Below are positions 7,713 to 15,746 of a stretch of DNA of 32,389 nt, piece by piece; the stretch's first letter is position 1, and each line of letters opens with the position of its first letter. The stretch is taken from assembly GCA_937911855.1 (NCBI GenBank), contig CALDPK010000269.1, positions 1 to 32,389 on the forward strand, read 5' to 3'. A model generated the notes under the pieces. It was not told where the DNA came from, searched no databases, and was given only the letters and a program-made list of their open reading frames with translations. A program made the translations under genes and the position numbers. The DNA comes from an uncultured Trueperaceae bacterium (lineage in GTDB: Bacteria > Deinococcota > Deinococci > Deinococcales > Trueperaceae).

Positions 7713-8474
7713 CTACTGGATGCGGCCGGTGCGCTGGTAGACGATAAGTGCCGCCCATTCGCGCACGACGGCGTCGAAGTGCGCCAGCCGGTCCGAGAAA
7801 TTCATGTTCAGGTTAAGCAGGCGCGGGTTGTCGGGAGCCCGGTAGTCGACCGGCCAGGGGATCAGGTTCCAGCCCATCGTCGAGAAGACCGCCGTCGCCC
7901 TGGGCATGTGCATGGCGCTGGTGACCAGGATCCAGTTCTCCCCCGCCGCCGGCTGCAGCTGCTGCAGCGCGAGCAGGCCTTCCTCGTAAGTGCTGCGCGC
8001 TTCGCCGATGAAGGTGATCTGGCGTCCGCCGAACTCGGGGCCGGCGAACATGCTGTTCACTGCCGGCGTAGCCCGGAAATCCGCGGGCATCGTTTCGCGG
8101 TAAACGCCGGTAAGCACCAGCTGCGCCTGCGGGTAACGGCGCGCCAGCGCCGCAGCCGCGATCATCCGTTCGGCTGCCGCGTTCAGGTTCAGCTGGTTCT
8201 GCTCCTGGCTGATCTGCCACTCGATCGAACCGCCCAGAACGATGATTCCGTCAACCGTTGCCGGCAGCTGCTGCGGCTTCTCGACCTGCCGTTCCAGCTG
8301 CCAGCCCAGCCAGTCCGAAGCTCCGAACACCGTCGGCAGCATGGCCACGGCAAGTGCGACGAACAGCATGAACGTAGCGAGCCCCCGCCACCTGACCAGC
8401 AGGCTCAGGAAGGCAAGCAGGACGAGCATCAGGATTATGTTTCCCGGCTGAAGGAACCACCAGGCCTCGTTCAC
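7713..8474 (-). CDS. YdcF/ElyC/SanA family (DUF218) membrane-anchored protein
   Basis: 253 residues. Two or three N-terminal membrane segments (about residues 10-50) precede a DUF218 domain with the expected blocks: DGIIVLGGSIEW, AQLVLTGVYRE, EARSTYEEGL, and WILVTSAMHMPRA. E. coli relatives (ElyC, SanA) are linked to envelope integrity and peptidoglycan or lipid-carrier metabolism, but no reaction is firmly assigned, so the role here is open. The start is GTG 8474; the upstream region has only a weak GGTGG. TAG 7713-7715 immediately follows the TGA of asd, a zero-base gap between convergent genes. Confidence 0.85.
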   Translation of the reverse strand: MNEAWWFLQPGNIILMLVLLAFLSLLVRWRGLATFMLFVALAVAMLPTVFGASDWLGWQLERQVEKPQQLPATVDGIIVLGGSIEWQISQEQNQLNLNAAAERMIAAAALARRYPQAQLVLTGVYRETMPADFRATPAVNSMFAGPEFGGRQITFIGEARSTYEEGLLALQQLQPAAGENWILVTSAMHMPRATAVFSTMGWNLIPWPVDYRAPDNPRLLNLNMNFSDRLAHFDAVVREWAALIVYQRTGRIQ

Positions 8475-8522
8475 TGTGCACCACCGGGATTCACGGGGAG
8501 TCGCAACTCAACAGCTGACATA

Positions 8523-8528
8523 TATACT
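8523..8528 (+). promoter_or_regulatory. Putative -10 box (TATACT) of degV
   Basis: TATACT within ATATATACTGC lies 119 bp before the degV ATG. It is the best -10 candidate in the degV/ydcF divergent region and implies a long 5' leader of about 110 nt. No good -35 is visible. Confidence 0.4.
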
Positions 8529-8587
8529 GCAAGTGTAACTGGCCTGACGCCGCAGTCCGGGAGCGGCACAACACACCGAGATGGGCG

Positions 8588-8632
8588 TTCTGCCGACTGT
8601 GGCAGCCGGTAAATGGCAACGCTCCGGCAGAA
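8588..8632 (+). promoter_or_regulatory. Structured 5' leader of degV with alternative pairings
   Basis: TTCTGCCG (8588-8595) can pair over 8 bp with CGGCAGAA (8625-8632). The same CTGCC (8590-8594) can instead pair with GGCAG (8601-8605). The distal arm ends a few bases before the Shine-Dalgarno GAGGGGA. Mutually exclusive stems next to a ribosome site suggest possible cis regulation. I do not recognise a known riboswitch class. Confidence 0.25.
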
Positions 8633-8646
8633 ACTGAGGGGAACAC

Positions 8647-9501
8647 ATGAGTCTCAAGATAATCACTGATTCAACCTGCGACATGACCTTGCAGGAACTT
8701 AACGACCTGGGAGTCGTCCGGGTCCCCCTGACCGTAAACTTCCAGGGCGAGAACAAGCTGGACTGGGAAGAGATCACACCGGGCGACATCATCCGCGGCG
8801 TAGCGGCGGGAGCGGACCTGCCCACGACCAGCCAGCCCAGCCCTGAAGCGTTCGCCGAGAAGTACCGGGAAGCCGTGGCTGCCGGTGCCACCCAGATCCT
8901 GGCCATCACCCTCAGCTCGGAACTTTCAGGCACGTACCAGTCGGCGATGATCGCCAGCCAGGACGCCGAAGTGCCGGTAACCGTGTTCGATACGCGCGCT
9001 GCGAGCATCGGCAGCGCCCACGTCGTGCGCAAGGCGGCCGAGCTGCGTGAGCAGGGCGTAAGCCTGGAGGACATGCTGCCCTCGCTGGAACGCATCCGTG
9101 ACACCAACCTGCCCCTCATCACCGTGGGCAACCTCGAGTTCCTGCAGAAGGGCGGCCGCCTGGGCCGCGCTGCCGCAGTCATCGGCGGCATGCTCAACAT
9201 AAAGCCCATCCTCAGCGTCCGCGAAGGGAAGATCGTGCCGGAAGGCCGCGCGCGCGGAAACAAGAAGGCTCTGGCTGAAGTCGTGGCCCTGACCAAAGAC
9301 CACGCCGCCCAGCAGAACGGCAAGCTGTACATGACCTTCCTGCACGTTCAGGATCCCGCAGCTGCCCAGGAACTGAAGGGCGCGATTGACGCGGCCGGCA
9401 TCGAGTATGACGGCGGCACCATCTACGAGATCGGCGCCGTCATCGCCTCGCACGTCGGACCGGGCACGCGGGCTGTCTACATGTACACCCAGGACGCCTG
9501 A
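8647..9501 (+). CDS. DegV family fatty-acid-binding protein
   Basis: 284 residues with the complete DegV pattern: KIITDSTCDM at the N-terminus, ITLSSELSGTYQSA in the lipid-binding region, VFDTRAASIGSA, and NLEFLQKGGRLGRAAAVIGGMLNIKPIL. DegV (FakB-type) proteins bind a single fatty acid and, with the kinase FakA, deliver it for phosphorylation and incorporation into phospholipid. No FakA homologue is in the window, so the physiological partner is inferred. The start ATG 8647 has GAGGGGA in front. A factor-independent terminator follows at 9523-9559. Confidence 0.93.
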   Translation: MSLKIITDSTCDMTLQELNDLGVVRVPLTVNFQGENKLDWEEITPGDIIRGVAAGADLPTTSQPSPEAFAEKYREAVAAGATQILAITLSSELSGTYQSAMIASQDAEVPVTVFDTRAASIGSAHVVRKAAELREQGVSLEDMLPSLERIRDTNLPLITVGNLEFLQKGGRLGRAAAVIGGMLNIKPILSVREGKIVPEGRARGNKKALAEVVALTKDHAAQQNGKLYMTFLHVQDPAAAQELKGAIDAAGIEYDGGTIYEIGAVIASHVGPGTRAVYMYTQDA

Positions 9502-9522
9502 CCGACTGAGAGCACACTTTGA

Positions 9523-9559
9523 CAGGCTGGCTGGCTCTGACGTGCCTGCCAGCCTTTTT
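9523..9559 (+). terminator. Rho-independent terminator after degV
   Basis: CAGGCTGGCTGGC (9523-9535) and GCCTGCCAGCCT (9544-9555) form a GC-rich stem with one mismatch and a short loop, followed by a TTTTT run (9555-9559). It begins 22 bp after the degV stop. Confidence 0.75.
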
Positions 9560-9576
9560 CAGTTCTCAGCCCCGGT

Positions 9577-10218
9577 TCACAGCGACCCCCTGCCTTCGAT
9601 GCGGGCAGTGCCTTCCCGGAGGGTGAATTCCAGCTCCGTGTCCGCCGGCAGGTCCGCCATGAAGTCGATCCGCGCAGTGAACGCGAACTCCTCATCGCTC
9701 GGGCCGGTAACGATGTCGTTCAGTCCATCCAGGGCGGTGGAGGGTACCTCCAGCTCGAACAGGTTCCCTTCCGGCAACTGGAGCCGGTAGTCGGCGCTGC
9801 CGGCAAGCAGCCTCATCTCTACCTGGGGCGGCAGGCTGATCTGACCGATCTGCACGAAATCAGCCCCGCTGCTGACGCTGAACGAGATGACGAAATCCCT
9901 GAGGATGACGGTGTCCTCTGTCAGGCCACCAGGCGGACTGATGAGCCTGACCGGCTGCAGCAGTTCGATTGGCAAGACCAGCTTCGTGATGGTCAGCCTG
10001 TCGTCGACCTTGCTGGCAGAAACGGATACGGAACCGGCGAATGCGGCTGAATCCTGGGCCGGCGTGATGTCAGTGGCCGCCGCGATCCCGGTGACCAGGA
10101 TCGGGTGCCGGTCGAGCTGCAGGCCCAGGTCGGCTTCCTGTGGCGGCAGCGGTATCGAGCAGGCAGCCAGCAAGACTGCAAGCAGAAGGGCAGCGAGTGA
10201 AATCCTGACTGTTCTCAC
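9577..10218 (-). CDS. Predicted lipoprotein of unknown function
   Basis: A 213-residue protein with a lipoprotein signal peptide (RTVRISLAALLLAVLLAAC, lipid-attachment Cys at residue 20). It would be anchored at the outside of the cytoplasmic membrane or the outer membrane. The mature part is acidic and seems beta-rich, with alternating hydrophobic residues and no catalytic motif. I do not recognise the family. The start GTG 10218 is supported by a strong Shine-Dalgarno (GGGAGGTGA). It is monocistronic and lies between the degV terminator and the divergent comM gene. Confidence 0.7.
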   Translation of the reverse strand: MRTVRISLAALLLAVLLAACSIPLPPQEADLGLQLDRHPILVTGIAAATDITPAQDSAAFAGSVSVSASKVDDRLTITKLVLPIELLQPVRLISPPGGLTEDTVILRDFVISFSVSSGADFVQIGQISLPPQVEMRLLAGSADYRLQLPEGNLFELEVPSTALDGLNDIVTGPSDEEFAFTARIDFMADLPADTELEFTLREGTARIEGRGSL

Positions 10219-10410
10219 GGTTCACCTCCCGGCGCGGTGGCCTGAGCTGGCACAGCGCCACATTAAAGGTCTCTTCGCTGCGCATGGTAGATGCTGCACC
10301 TTCAGGCAATTGTGGTTCCCGTCGCGCGGCCTGTCGTGGACACCTTGGTTTTTGCCGGGAACCTCCGGGCTTCTACCCCATGAGGCGCGGCAGGTGCGCC
10401 CCGTCCTGCC

Positions 10411-10416
10411 TACGCT
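10411..10416 (+). promoter_or_regulatory. Leaderless -10 box (TACGCT) of comM
   Basis: TACGCT fits TANNNT and ends exactly 6 nt before the comM ATG at 10423. There is no Shine-Dalgarno, so a leaderless transcript is likely. Confidence 0.45.
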
Positions 10417-10422
10417 TGCTGC

Positions 10423-11904
10423 ATGTACGCAGCCGTCACTTCCGCCACCCTCGCGGGCATCGACTCTCTGCCGGTCCGGGTTGAGGCTGACCTGGCACCC
10501 GGCCTTCCGGGAATGCACCTGGTGGGGCTGCCGGACACTGCGGTCAGGGAAGCCCGCGAACGGGTCAGGGCTGCAGTCAGGAACAGCGGCCTGCAGTATC
10601 CGCAGCGGCGGCTCATCGTCAACCTCGCACCGGCTGACCTGCGCAAGGAAGGCCCGTCGCTCGACCTTGCCATAGCCCTGGCGCTGCTGCTGGCGCAGAC
10701 CAGCCTGCCGCCCGACTGCCTGCGCTCAGGCCTGGTGGTGGGCGAACTGGCGCTGAGCGGTGAACTGCGGCCCGTCCGGGGTGCGCTCGGCGCCGCACTG
10801 CTGGCCCGGCAGCGGGGACTGCAGCGCCTGCTGCTGCCCCGCAGCAACTTCCAGGAAGTCTCGATGATCAGCGGCATCGAACTGGTACCGCTTGCTTCGC
10901 TCGCTGAGGCCGTCGACTACCTGCGCGGCAGGTTCGTCCCGAAAGCCCCGCAGCCTGGCAGCGGTCGCGAGCCGGAACAGGCACCTGACCTCAGTGAGGT
11001 GCGCGGCCAGCTGAAGGCCCGCCGCGCCCTGGAAATCGCAGCGGCAGGTGGCCACAACCTGCTGCTATCCGGTCCGCCAGGCACGGGCAAGTCGATGCTG
11101 GCAAACCGCCTGCCCGGCCTGCTGCCGCCGCTCAGTGAGGATGAATCACTGAGTGTCACGCGTATCAGCTCGGCCGCGGGTCACCGCCCCAGAGGCCTCG
11201 TACGCGTACCTCCCATCCGTTCGCCGCATCACAGCATCAGCGCTGCAGCATTGCTCGGCAACCGCGGGCCGGGCGAGATCTCGATGGCTCACCACGGTGT
11301 TCTGTTCCTCGACGAAATCGGTGAGTTCCCCCAGCGGCTGCTGGACCTGCTGCGCCAGCCCCTGGAAACAGGTTTCATCTCGATCCAGCGGGACCGGGTC
11401 GACCGGATCTTGCCGGCCCGGTTCCAGCTTGTTGCCGCGCGCAACCCTTGCCCGTGTGGTTACGCGGATGTGCCCGGCTACGACTGCAAATGCACCCGCT
11501 CGCAGGTCCAGGCCTACGAACGGCGCCTGAGCGGTCCGATGCTCGACCGGATCGACCTGCAGGTTGCCATGTCACTTGTTCCGGCCGAAGAGCTGCCGAC
11601 CCTGCCGCCGGGGGAACCCAGCGTCGTCGTCCGCAGGCGGGTGCTGGCAGCAAGACAGATCGCCCTGGCACGGCAAGGCAGCATCAACGCCAGCCTGAGC
11701 AGCGATCACCTGCGCAAGCATTGCCGCACAGACGCGTCAGGCACGGACTTTCTGGAGCAATCACTGCCCGGCATGCAGCTGAGCGCCAGAGGCTTCGACA
11801 GGCTCCTGCGCACCGCCCGGACGATCGCTGATCTTGCGGGAAACAGGAAAATCAACTATGACCATCTGGCGGAAGCGGTGGGCTACCTGGGCCAGACCAA
11901 CTGA
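10423..11904 (+). CDS. comM: ComM/YifB family AAA+ ATPase (Mg-chelatase-like)
   Basis: 493 residues. The N-terminal ~170 residues form the Lon-protease-like S5 fold of the family (VEADLAPGLPGMHLVGLPD). The AAA+ core has Walker A GPPGTGKS (217-224) and Walker B VLFLDEIGEF (D297, E298). The family-specific cysteine cluster NPCPCGY...DCKC follows, then the C-terminal lid ending with RTIADLAGN and AVGYLGQ. ComM is a hexameric branch-migration helicase that helps integrate foreign DNA during natural transformation. Transformation competence is therefore plausible in this organism. It is transcribed alone, divergent from the lipoprotein gene. Confidence 0.93.
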   Translation: MYAAVTSATLAGIDSLPVRVEADLAPGLPGMHLVGLPDTAVREARERVRAAVRNSGLQYPQRRLIVNLAPADLRKEGPSLDLAIALALLLAQTSLPPDCLRSGLVVGELALSGELRPVRGALGAALLARQRGLQRLLLPRSNFQEVSMISGIELVPLASLAEAVDYLRGRFVPKAPQPGSGREPEQAPDLSEVRGQLKARRALEIAAAGGHNLLLSGPPGTGKSMLANRLPGLLPPLSEDESLSVTRISSAAGHRPRGLVRVPPIRSPHHSISAAALLGNRGPGEISMAHHGVLFLDEIGEFPQRLLDLLRQPLETGFISIQRDRVDRILPARFQLVAARNPCPCGYADVPGYDCKCTRSQVQAYERRLSGPMLDRIDLQVAMSLVPAEELPTLPPGEPSVVVRRRVLAARQIALARQGSINASLSSDHLRKHCRTDASGTDFLEQSLPGMQLSARGFDRLLRTARTIADLAGNRKINYDHLAEAVGYLGQTN

Positions 11905-11974
11905 GTGTCCTTTCAAGCGGCATGAAAGTTGTCCGCACATGCGCCCCTGGCACGGATGAAACGCGAATGAGTCA

Positions 11975-11983
11975 TGCTACATT
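11975..11983 (+). promoter_or_regulatory. Putative extended -10 promoter of the cta operon
   Basis: TGCTACATT reads as an extended -10 (TGn followed by TACATT). It lies about 80 bp before ctaC, in the only sizeable gap upstream of the operon. No -35 hexamer is obvious. A weak CTTTCA/TGAAAG hairpin (11910-11928) between comM and this element could end comM transcription. Confidence 0.35.
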
Positions 11984-12041
11984 GGTGACTTGAATCGGCC
12001 TGAGACTGTCCACTTCGCGGGTGGTACAGGGCTCCGGCCGG

Positions 12042-12072
12042 ATGCGTCATTAGGAGGAAGATGTGTCATTAG
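12042..12072 (+). repeat. Two 12-nt repeats, each a complete mini-ORF, around the ctaC ribosome site
   Basis: The 12-mer ATGYGTCATTAG occurs at 12042-12053 and 12061-12072. Each copy reads Met-(Arg/Cys)-His-stop. The Shine-Dalgarno AGGAGG (12052-12057) overlaps the end of the first copy. The second copy begins two bases upstream of, and overlaps, the ctaC GTG start at 12063, out of frame with it. Confidence 0.5.
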
Positions 12073-13211
12073 TACGTTGGCTACGTAGGTTCGGCCCAAT
12101 GGCAGGCCTGGTCCTGCTGCTTGCGGCCTGTGCTTTCGACGGCCCGCGATCCGCTCTGAACCCCGCAGGTGAGGTAGCCCGGGCTCAATACGGGCTCATG
12201 GCCTACACCTTCTGGCTCAGTGTGGGAGTCATGGTTCTGGTTATCGGAGCGCTTGTGTTCGCCCTGGTCCGCTACAGGAGCAGGCCCACGGACAAAGGCC
12301 TCCCTCATCAGAATCACGGCAGCGTGGTCATGGAAGCCATCTGGACGTTCATCCCTGTCGTTATCGTCATCATTATTGCGATACCAACCGTGCGGGTCAT
12401 ATTTGAAACCGAGGCTCACGTCGAGCCCCTCGATACGGATACCGTCGTCAACGTCACTGGCTACCAGTGGTGGTGGAAATTCGAGTATCCGGATTACGGC
12501 ATCGTGACCGCGAACGAGCTGCACTTCCCGGTCGGAAGCCGCCTGGTACTGAACCTCGACTCGGCAGACGTCCTTCACTCGTTCTGGGCCCCCAGGCTGG
12601 GCGGCAAGCGGGACCTGATCCCGAACCAGGACAACCAGCTCTGGCTGGCCGCGGACGAGCCGGGCATCTACCCCGGTCACTGCGCGGAACTTTGCCTTGG
12701 GCCGCACGCGTACATGCGCTTCCGCGTCATCGCTGACACGCCCGAGGACTTCGAAGACTGGGTTGCATCATTCCAGGCACTGCAGGCACCCGAGCTCATG
12801 AGCGAAGAAGCCGCAGAGCGCGTGAACCTTCAGGTTCAGGAACCCGCTGATGCCGCTCTCGTCGAACAGGGCAGCCAGCTGTTCCTGCAGAAGGGCTGCA
12901 TCGGTTGCCACACCGTCGCCGGCAACATCGGCGGAAGCCCGGCTTACCCAGACCTGACCAATTTCGGCCTGCGCACCACAGTCGGCGCCGCAGTACTCGA
13001 CAACACAGAGGAAAACCTGACGCAGTGGATCATCGATCCGCAGTCCGTCAAACCCGGCAACTACATGCCGACCCTCTGGGACGAAAACGACCCCAACCGT
13101 GAAGAAGAGGGCCGCGCCATCGCCGCGTACCTCCTGAGCCTGGGAACCAGCGCAGCACCTGAAGTGAGCGCACCCGCCGGCAACAGCCTGGCACTCGGAG
13201 GTAACGAGTAA
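12063..13211 (+). CDS. ctaC: Cytochrome c oxidase subunit II fused to cytochrome c (caa3 type)
   Basis: A 382-residue lipoprotein-type subunit II. It has a signal peptide with lipobox LLAAC (Cys 23), two membrane helices (about 45-70 and 90-115), then the cupredoxin domain with the binuclear CuA site. The ligands are H172 (VLHSFW), C207, E209, C211, H215 and M218 (HCAELCLGPHAYM). A C-terminal mono-heme cytochrome c follows with CIGCH (279-283) and the probable Met ligand M335 in NYMPTL. It accepts electrons from a c-type donor and passes them to CuA, then heme a. The start is GTG 12063, 5 nt after AGGAGG; an out-of-frame ATG sits at 12061. It overlaps ctaD by one base (TAATG). Confidence 0.95.
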   Translation: MSLVRWLRRFGPMAGLVLLLAACAFDGPRSALNPAGEVARAQYGLMAYTFWLSVGVMVLVIGALVFALVRYRSRPTDKGLPHQNHGSVVMEAIWTFIPVVIVIIIAIPTVRVIFETEAHVEPLDTDTVVNVTGYQWWWKFEYPDYGIVTANELHFPVGSRLVLNLDSADVLHSFWAPRLGGKRDLIPNQDNQLWLAADEPGIYPGHCAELCLGPHAYMRFRVIADTPEDFEDWVASFQALQAPELMSEEAAERVNLQVQEPADAALVEQGSQLFLQKGCIGCHTVAGNIGGSPAYPDLTNFGLRTTVGAAVLDNTEENLTQWIIDPQSVKPGNYMPTLWDENDPNREEEGRAIAAYLLSLGTSAAPEVSAPAGNSLALGGNE

Positions 13212-15127
13212 TGGCGACAACTGGTCTGCGCGCCGGCATCCTGCCGCGTCCAAAGTTCAAGGGTGGAATCTGGGACTGGGTCACCACTGTCGACCACAAG
13301 AAGCTCGGCATCCTGTACCTGGTCACCAGTTTCATCTTCCTGCTTGCAGGCAGCATCGAAGCCGGCCTGATAAGGCTGCAGCTGGCCCTGCCTGAACAGC
13401 AGCTGGTGTCTCCGGACTTCTTCAACCAGCTGTTCACCATGCACGGCCTGACGATGGTCTTCCTGGCCATCATGCCGATGGGTATCGGTCTGGCCAACTA
13501 CTTCGTGCCCCTGGGCATCGGAGCAAGGGACCTGGCCTTCCCGCGCATGAACTCGTTCGGTTACTGGATCTACGCCCTCTCGGGCATCATGATCTACACG
13601 AGCATCTTCCTGGGCGGCGCTCCTGACGTCGGCTGGGTGGCCTACGCCCCCCTGACCTCGCTTGAGTCCAACCCCCACACCGGCGTGGACTTCTACATGA
13701 TCGGTCTGGCCATCAACGGGATCGGTACGCTGGTGACGGCGATGAACCTCATCGTCACGATCGTCAGCTTCCGCGCGCCCGGCATGACCTACATGCGCCT
13801 GCCGCTGTTCACGTGGATGATGTTCATCACGAGCTTCCTCATCATCTTCGCCTTCCCGCCCCTGACCATCGCCCTCGTGCAGGTCATCTTCGACCGCTCG
13901 TACAACTTCGTGTTCTACGTGACGGCCGCCGGCGGCATGCCGATCCTGTGGCAGCACCTGTTCTGGATCTTCGGTCACCCGGAGGTCTACATCATCATCC
14001 TGCCCGCGTTCGGCGTGATCAGCGAGATGATTCCGACGTTCTCGCGCAAGCCCCTGTTCGGTTACCCGATCATGGTTCTCTCGGGCATCTTCATCGGCTT
14101 CATGGGCTTCGCGGTGTGGAGCCACCACATGTTCACCACCGGCCTGGGACCCGTCGCCAACAGCGTCTTCGCAGTGACGTCGTTCATCATCGGCATTCCG
14201 ACAGGCATCAAGATCTTCAACTGGATCGCGACCATCTGGGGCGGGCAGGTAAGGTTCACCTCGGCCATGCTCTACTCCATCGCCTTCATCGTCACCTTCC
14301 TCCTGGGTGGCATCACGGGCATCATGGTCGCCGTTTCGCCCTTTGACCAGCAGGTACACGACACCTACTTCGTCGTTGCCCACTTCCACTACGTGATGGG
14401 TGGCGGAGCGCTGCTCACCTTCATCGGTGCAGCCCACTACTGGCTGCCCAAGATGAGCGGCCGCATGATGTCCGAACGCCTCGGCAAGTGGACCTTCTGG
14501 TTCCTCGTGCCCGGCTTCCACCTCATCTTCTTCCCGCAGCACTTCGCCGGCCTGGTCGGCATGCCGCGCCGCATCCAGACCTTCGAGGCCGACATCGGCC
14601 TGGACGGCTGGAACCTCGCTTCGTCCATCGGCGCAGTGATCATGGGTATCGGCCTCGTGCTGCTGCTTTACAACCTGCTCAACACGCTGATCCGCGGCCC
14701 CAAGGCCCCGAATGACCCCTGGGACGGCCGGACGCTCGAGTGGACCACCACCTCGCCACCCCCCGCCTACAACTTCGCAACGCTCCCCAACGTCGTAGAC
14801 CGCGACCCGCTCTGGGTCGAGAAGCACCCCGAGCTGCTCGAGCACGGCTACGCCAAGCAGGAAGCCAAGGAGAAGGTAGACGCGGAACAGGGCGAGTACG
14901 AGACGTTCCACATGCCCGGCGGGTCCTGGATGCCGTTCCTGCTCGCACTGAGCATCGTCATCGGCGGCTACGGAATCCTTTACCAGAACTACTTCGTCCA
15001 GCTCTTCTGCCTTGGACTCGTGATCCTGTTCACCTTCTTCTGGGCCTTCGAAGGCGTCGGCGGGGAACACATTACTGTCCGCCGCAAGACCGGAGAAGTA
15101 GTGTCAGTTGACGGAGGCGGCCACTGA
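13211..15127 (+). CDS. ctaD: Cytochrome c oxidase subunit I (A1-type heme-copper oxidase)
   Basis: A 638-residue catalytic subunit that reduces O2 to water and pumps protons. Ligands can be read directly: heme a H78 and H393, heme a3 H391, CuB H256, H305 and H306, and the cross-linking Tyr Y260 in HPEVY. E258 in HPEVY marks the A1 subtype with a D-channel; D107 in ARDLAFPRMN and the K-channel Lys in IPTGIKIFNW are also present. Beyond the core 12 helices the C-terminus adds about two helices (from WMPFLLAL to FFWAFEGVGG), as in Bacillus CtaD, leaving a five-helix subunit III. GGAGG precedes the ATG. It overlaps ctaC and ctaE by one base each. Confidence 0.97.
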   Translation: MATTGLRAGILPRPKFKGGIWDWVTTVDHKKLGILYLVTSFIFLLAGSIEAGLIRLQLALPEQQLVSPDFFNQLFTMHGLTMVFLAIMPMGIGLANYFVPLGIGARDLAFPRMNSFGYWIYALSGIMIYTSIFLGGAPDVGWVAYAPLTSLESNPHTGVDFYMIGLAINGIGTLVTAMNLIVTIVSFRAPGMTYMRLPLFTWMMFITSFLIIFAFPPLTIALVQVIFDRSYNFVFYVTAAGGMPILWQHLFWIFGHPEVYIIILPAFGVISEMIPTFSRKPLFGYPIMVLSGIFIGFMGFAVWSHHMFTTGLGPVANSVFAVTSFIIGIPTGIKIFNWIATIWGGQVRFTSAMLYSIAFIVTFLLGGITGIMVAVSPFDQQVHDTYFVVAHFHYVMGGGALLTFIGAAHYWLPKMSGRMMSERLGKWTFWFLVPGFHLIFFPQHFAGLVGMPRRIQTFEADIGLDGWNLASSIGAVIMGIGLVLLLYNLLNTLIRGPKAPNDPWDGRTLEWTTTSPPPAYNFATLPNVVDRDPLWVEKHPELLEHGYAKQEAKEKVDAEQGEYETFHMPGGSWMPFLLALSIVIGGYGILYQNYFVQLFCLGLVILFTFFWAFEGVGGEHITVRRKTGEVVSVDGGGH

Positions 15128-15735
15128 TGGCACACGCAAGCACAGTACCTGCGGTGGAACACAAGGAGCACCGCAGCAGCAACCTGCCCGACATCAAACT
15201 GATGATGTGGGTGTTCCTGGCCTCGGACTGCATGATGTTCGGCGCCATGATCGGCAGCTACCTGGTCTACAAGGGACGCAGCCTCGTCGGCCCGTACCCG
15301 CTGGACCTGTTCGACATCCCGATGACCACGGTCATCTCCTTCGTGCTCCTCATGAGCTCGTTCCTCATGGTGCTGGCACTCAACTCCATCCGCAACAACG
15401 ACATGAGTCGCTACAGGCTGTGGATGGCGGGCGTGATCCTGTTCGGCTCGATATTCCTCGGGTTCCAGGTCTACGAGTTCTCACACTTCATGGAACTGGG
15501 CCTGTACCAGCGGACCAACCTGTTCGGCTCGAGCTTCTACATGCTCACAGGCACGCACGGCATTCACGTTGCCATCGGTGTGCTCTGGCTGATCGCCCTC
15601 CTCATCGCCTCCTACCTACGCCCCACCTCGTCCAGGGACGCCGTGTACGTGGAAGTCGCCGGTCTTTACTGGCACTTCGTTGACATCGTCTGGATCGTCA
15701 TCTTCACCGTCGTCTACCTGGTGGACTTCGTTTAG
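15127..15735 (+). CDS. ctaE: Cytochrome c oxidase subunit III (five-helix form)
   Basis: A 202-residue membrane subunit lacking the first two helices of the seven-helix mitochondrial-type protein, which appear instead at the C-terminus of CtaD. Family stretches are WVFLASDCMMFGAMIGSY, YMLTGTHGIHVAIGVLWL and VAGLYWHFVDIVWIVIF. The conserved membrane Glu (VYEFSHF) and HxxH-like GTHGIHV are typical. The subunit stabilises subunit I and helps proton uptake. ATG 15127 overlaps the ctaD stop (TGATG) and follows GGAGG. ctaF begins 11 bp downstream. Confidence 0.95.
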   Translation: MAHASTVPAVEHKEHRSSNLPDIKLMMWVFLASDCMMFGAMIGSYLVYKGRSLVGPYPLDLFDIPMTTVISFVLLMSSFLMVLALNSIRNNDMSRYRLWMAGVILFGSIFLGFQVYEFSHFMELGLYQRTNLFGSSFYMLTGTHGIHVAIGVLWLIALLIASYLRPTSSRDAVYVEVAGLYWHFVDIVWIVIFTVVYLVDFV

Positions 15736-15746
15736 GAGCCTGGAGA

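Noticed and set aside
12061..12072. ATG 12061 as the start of ctaC
   Set aside because: It is out of frame with ctaC and reaches a stop after three codons; GTG 12063 gives the lipoprotein signal peptide.
13061..15070. 669-codon open frame on the minus strand opposite ctaD
   Set aside because: It is antisense to a textbook subunit I gene, is dominated by His, Asp, Glu, Gly and Arg, and has no recognisable motif; this is a typical GC-rich shadow frame.
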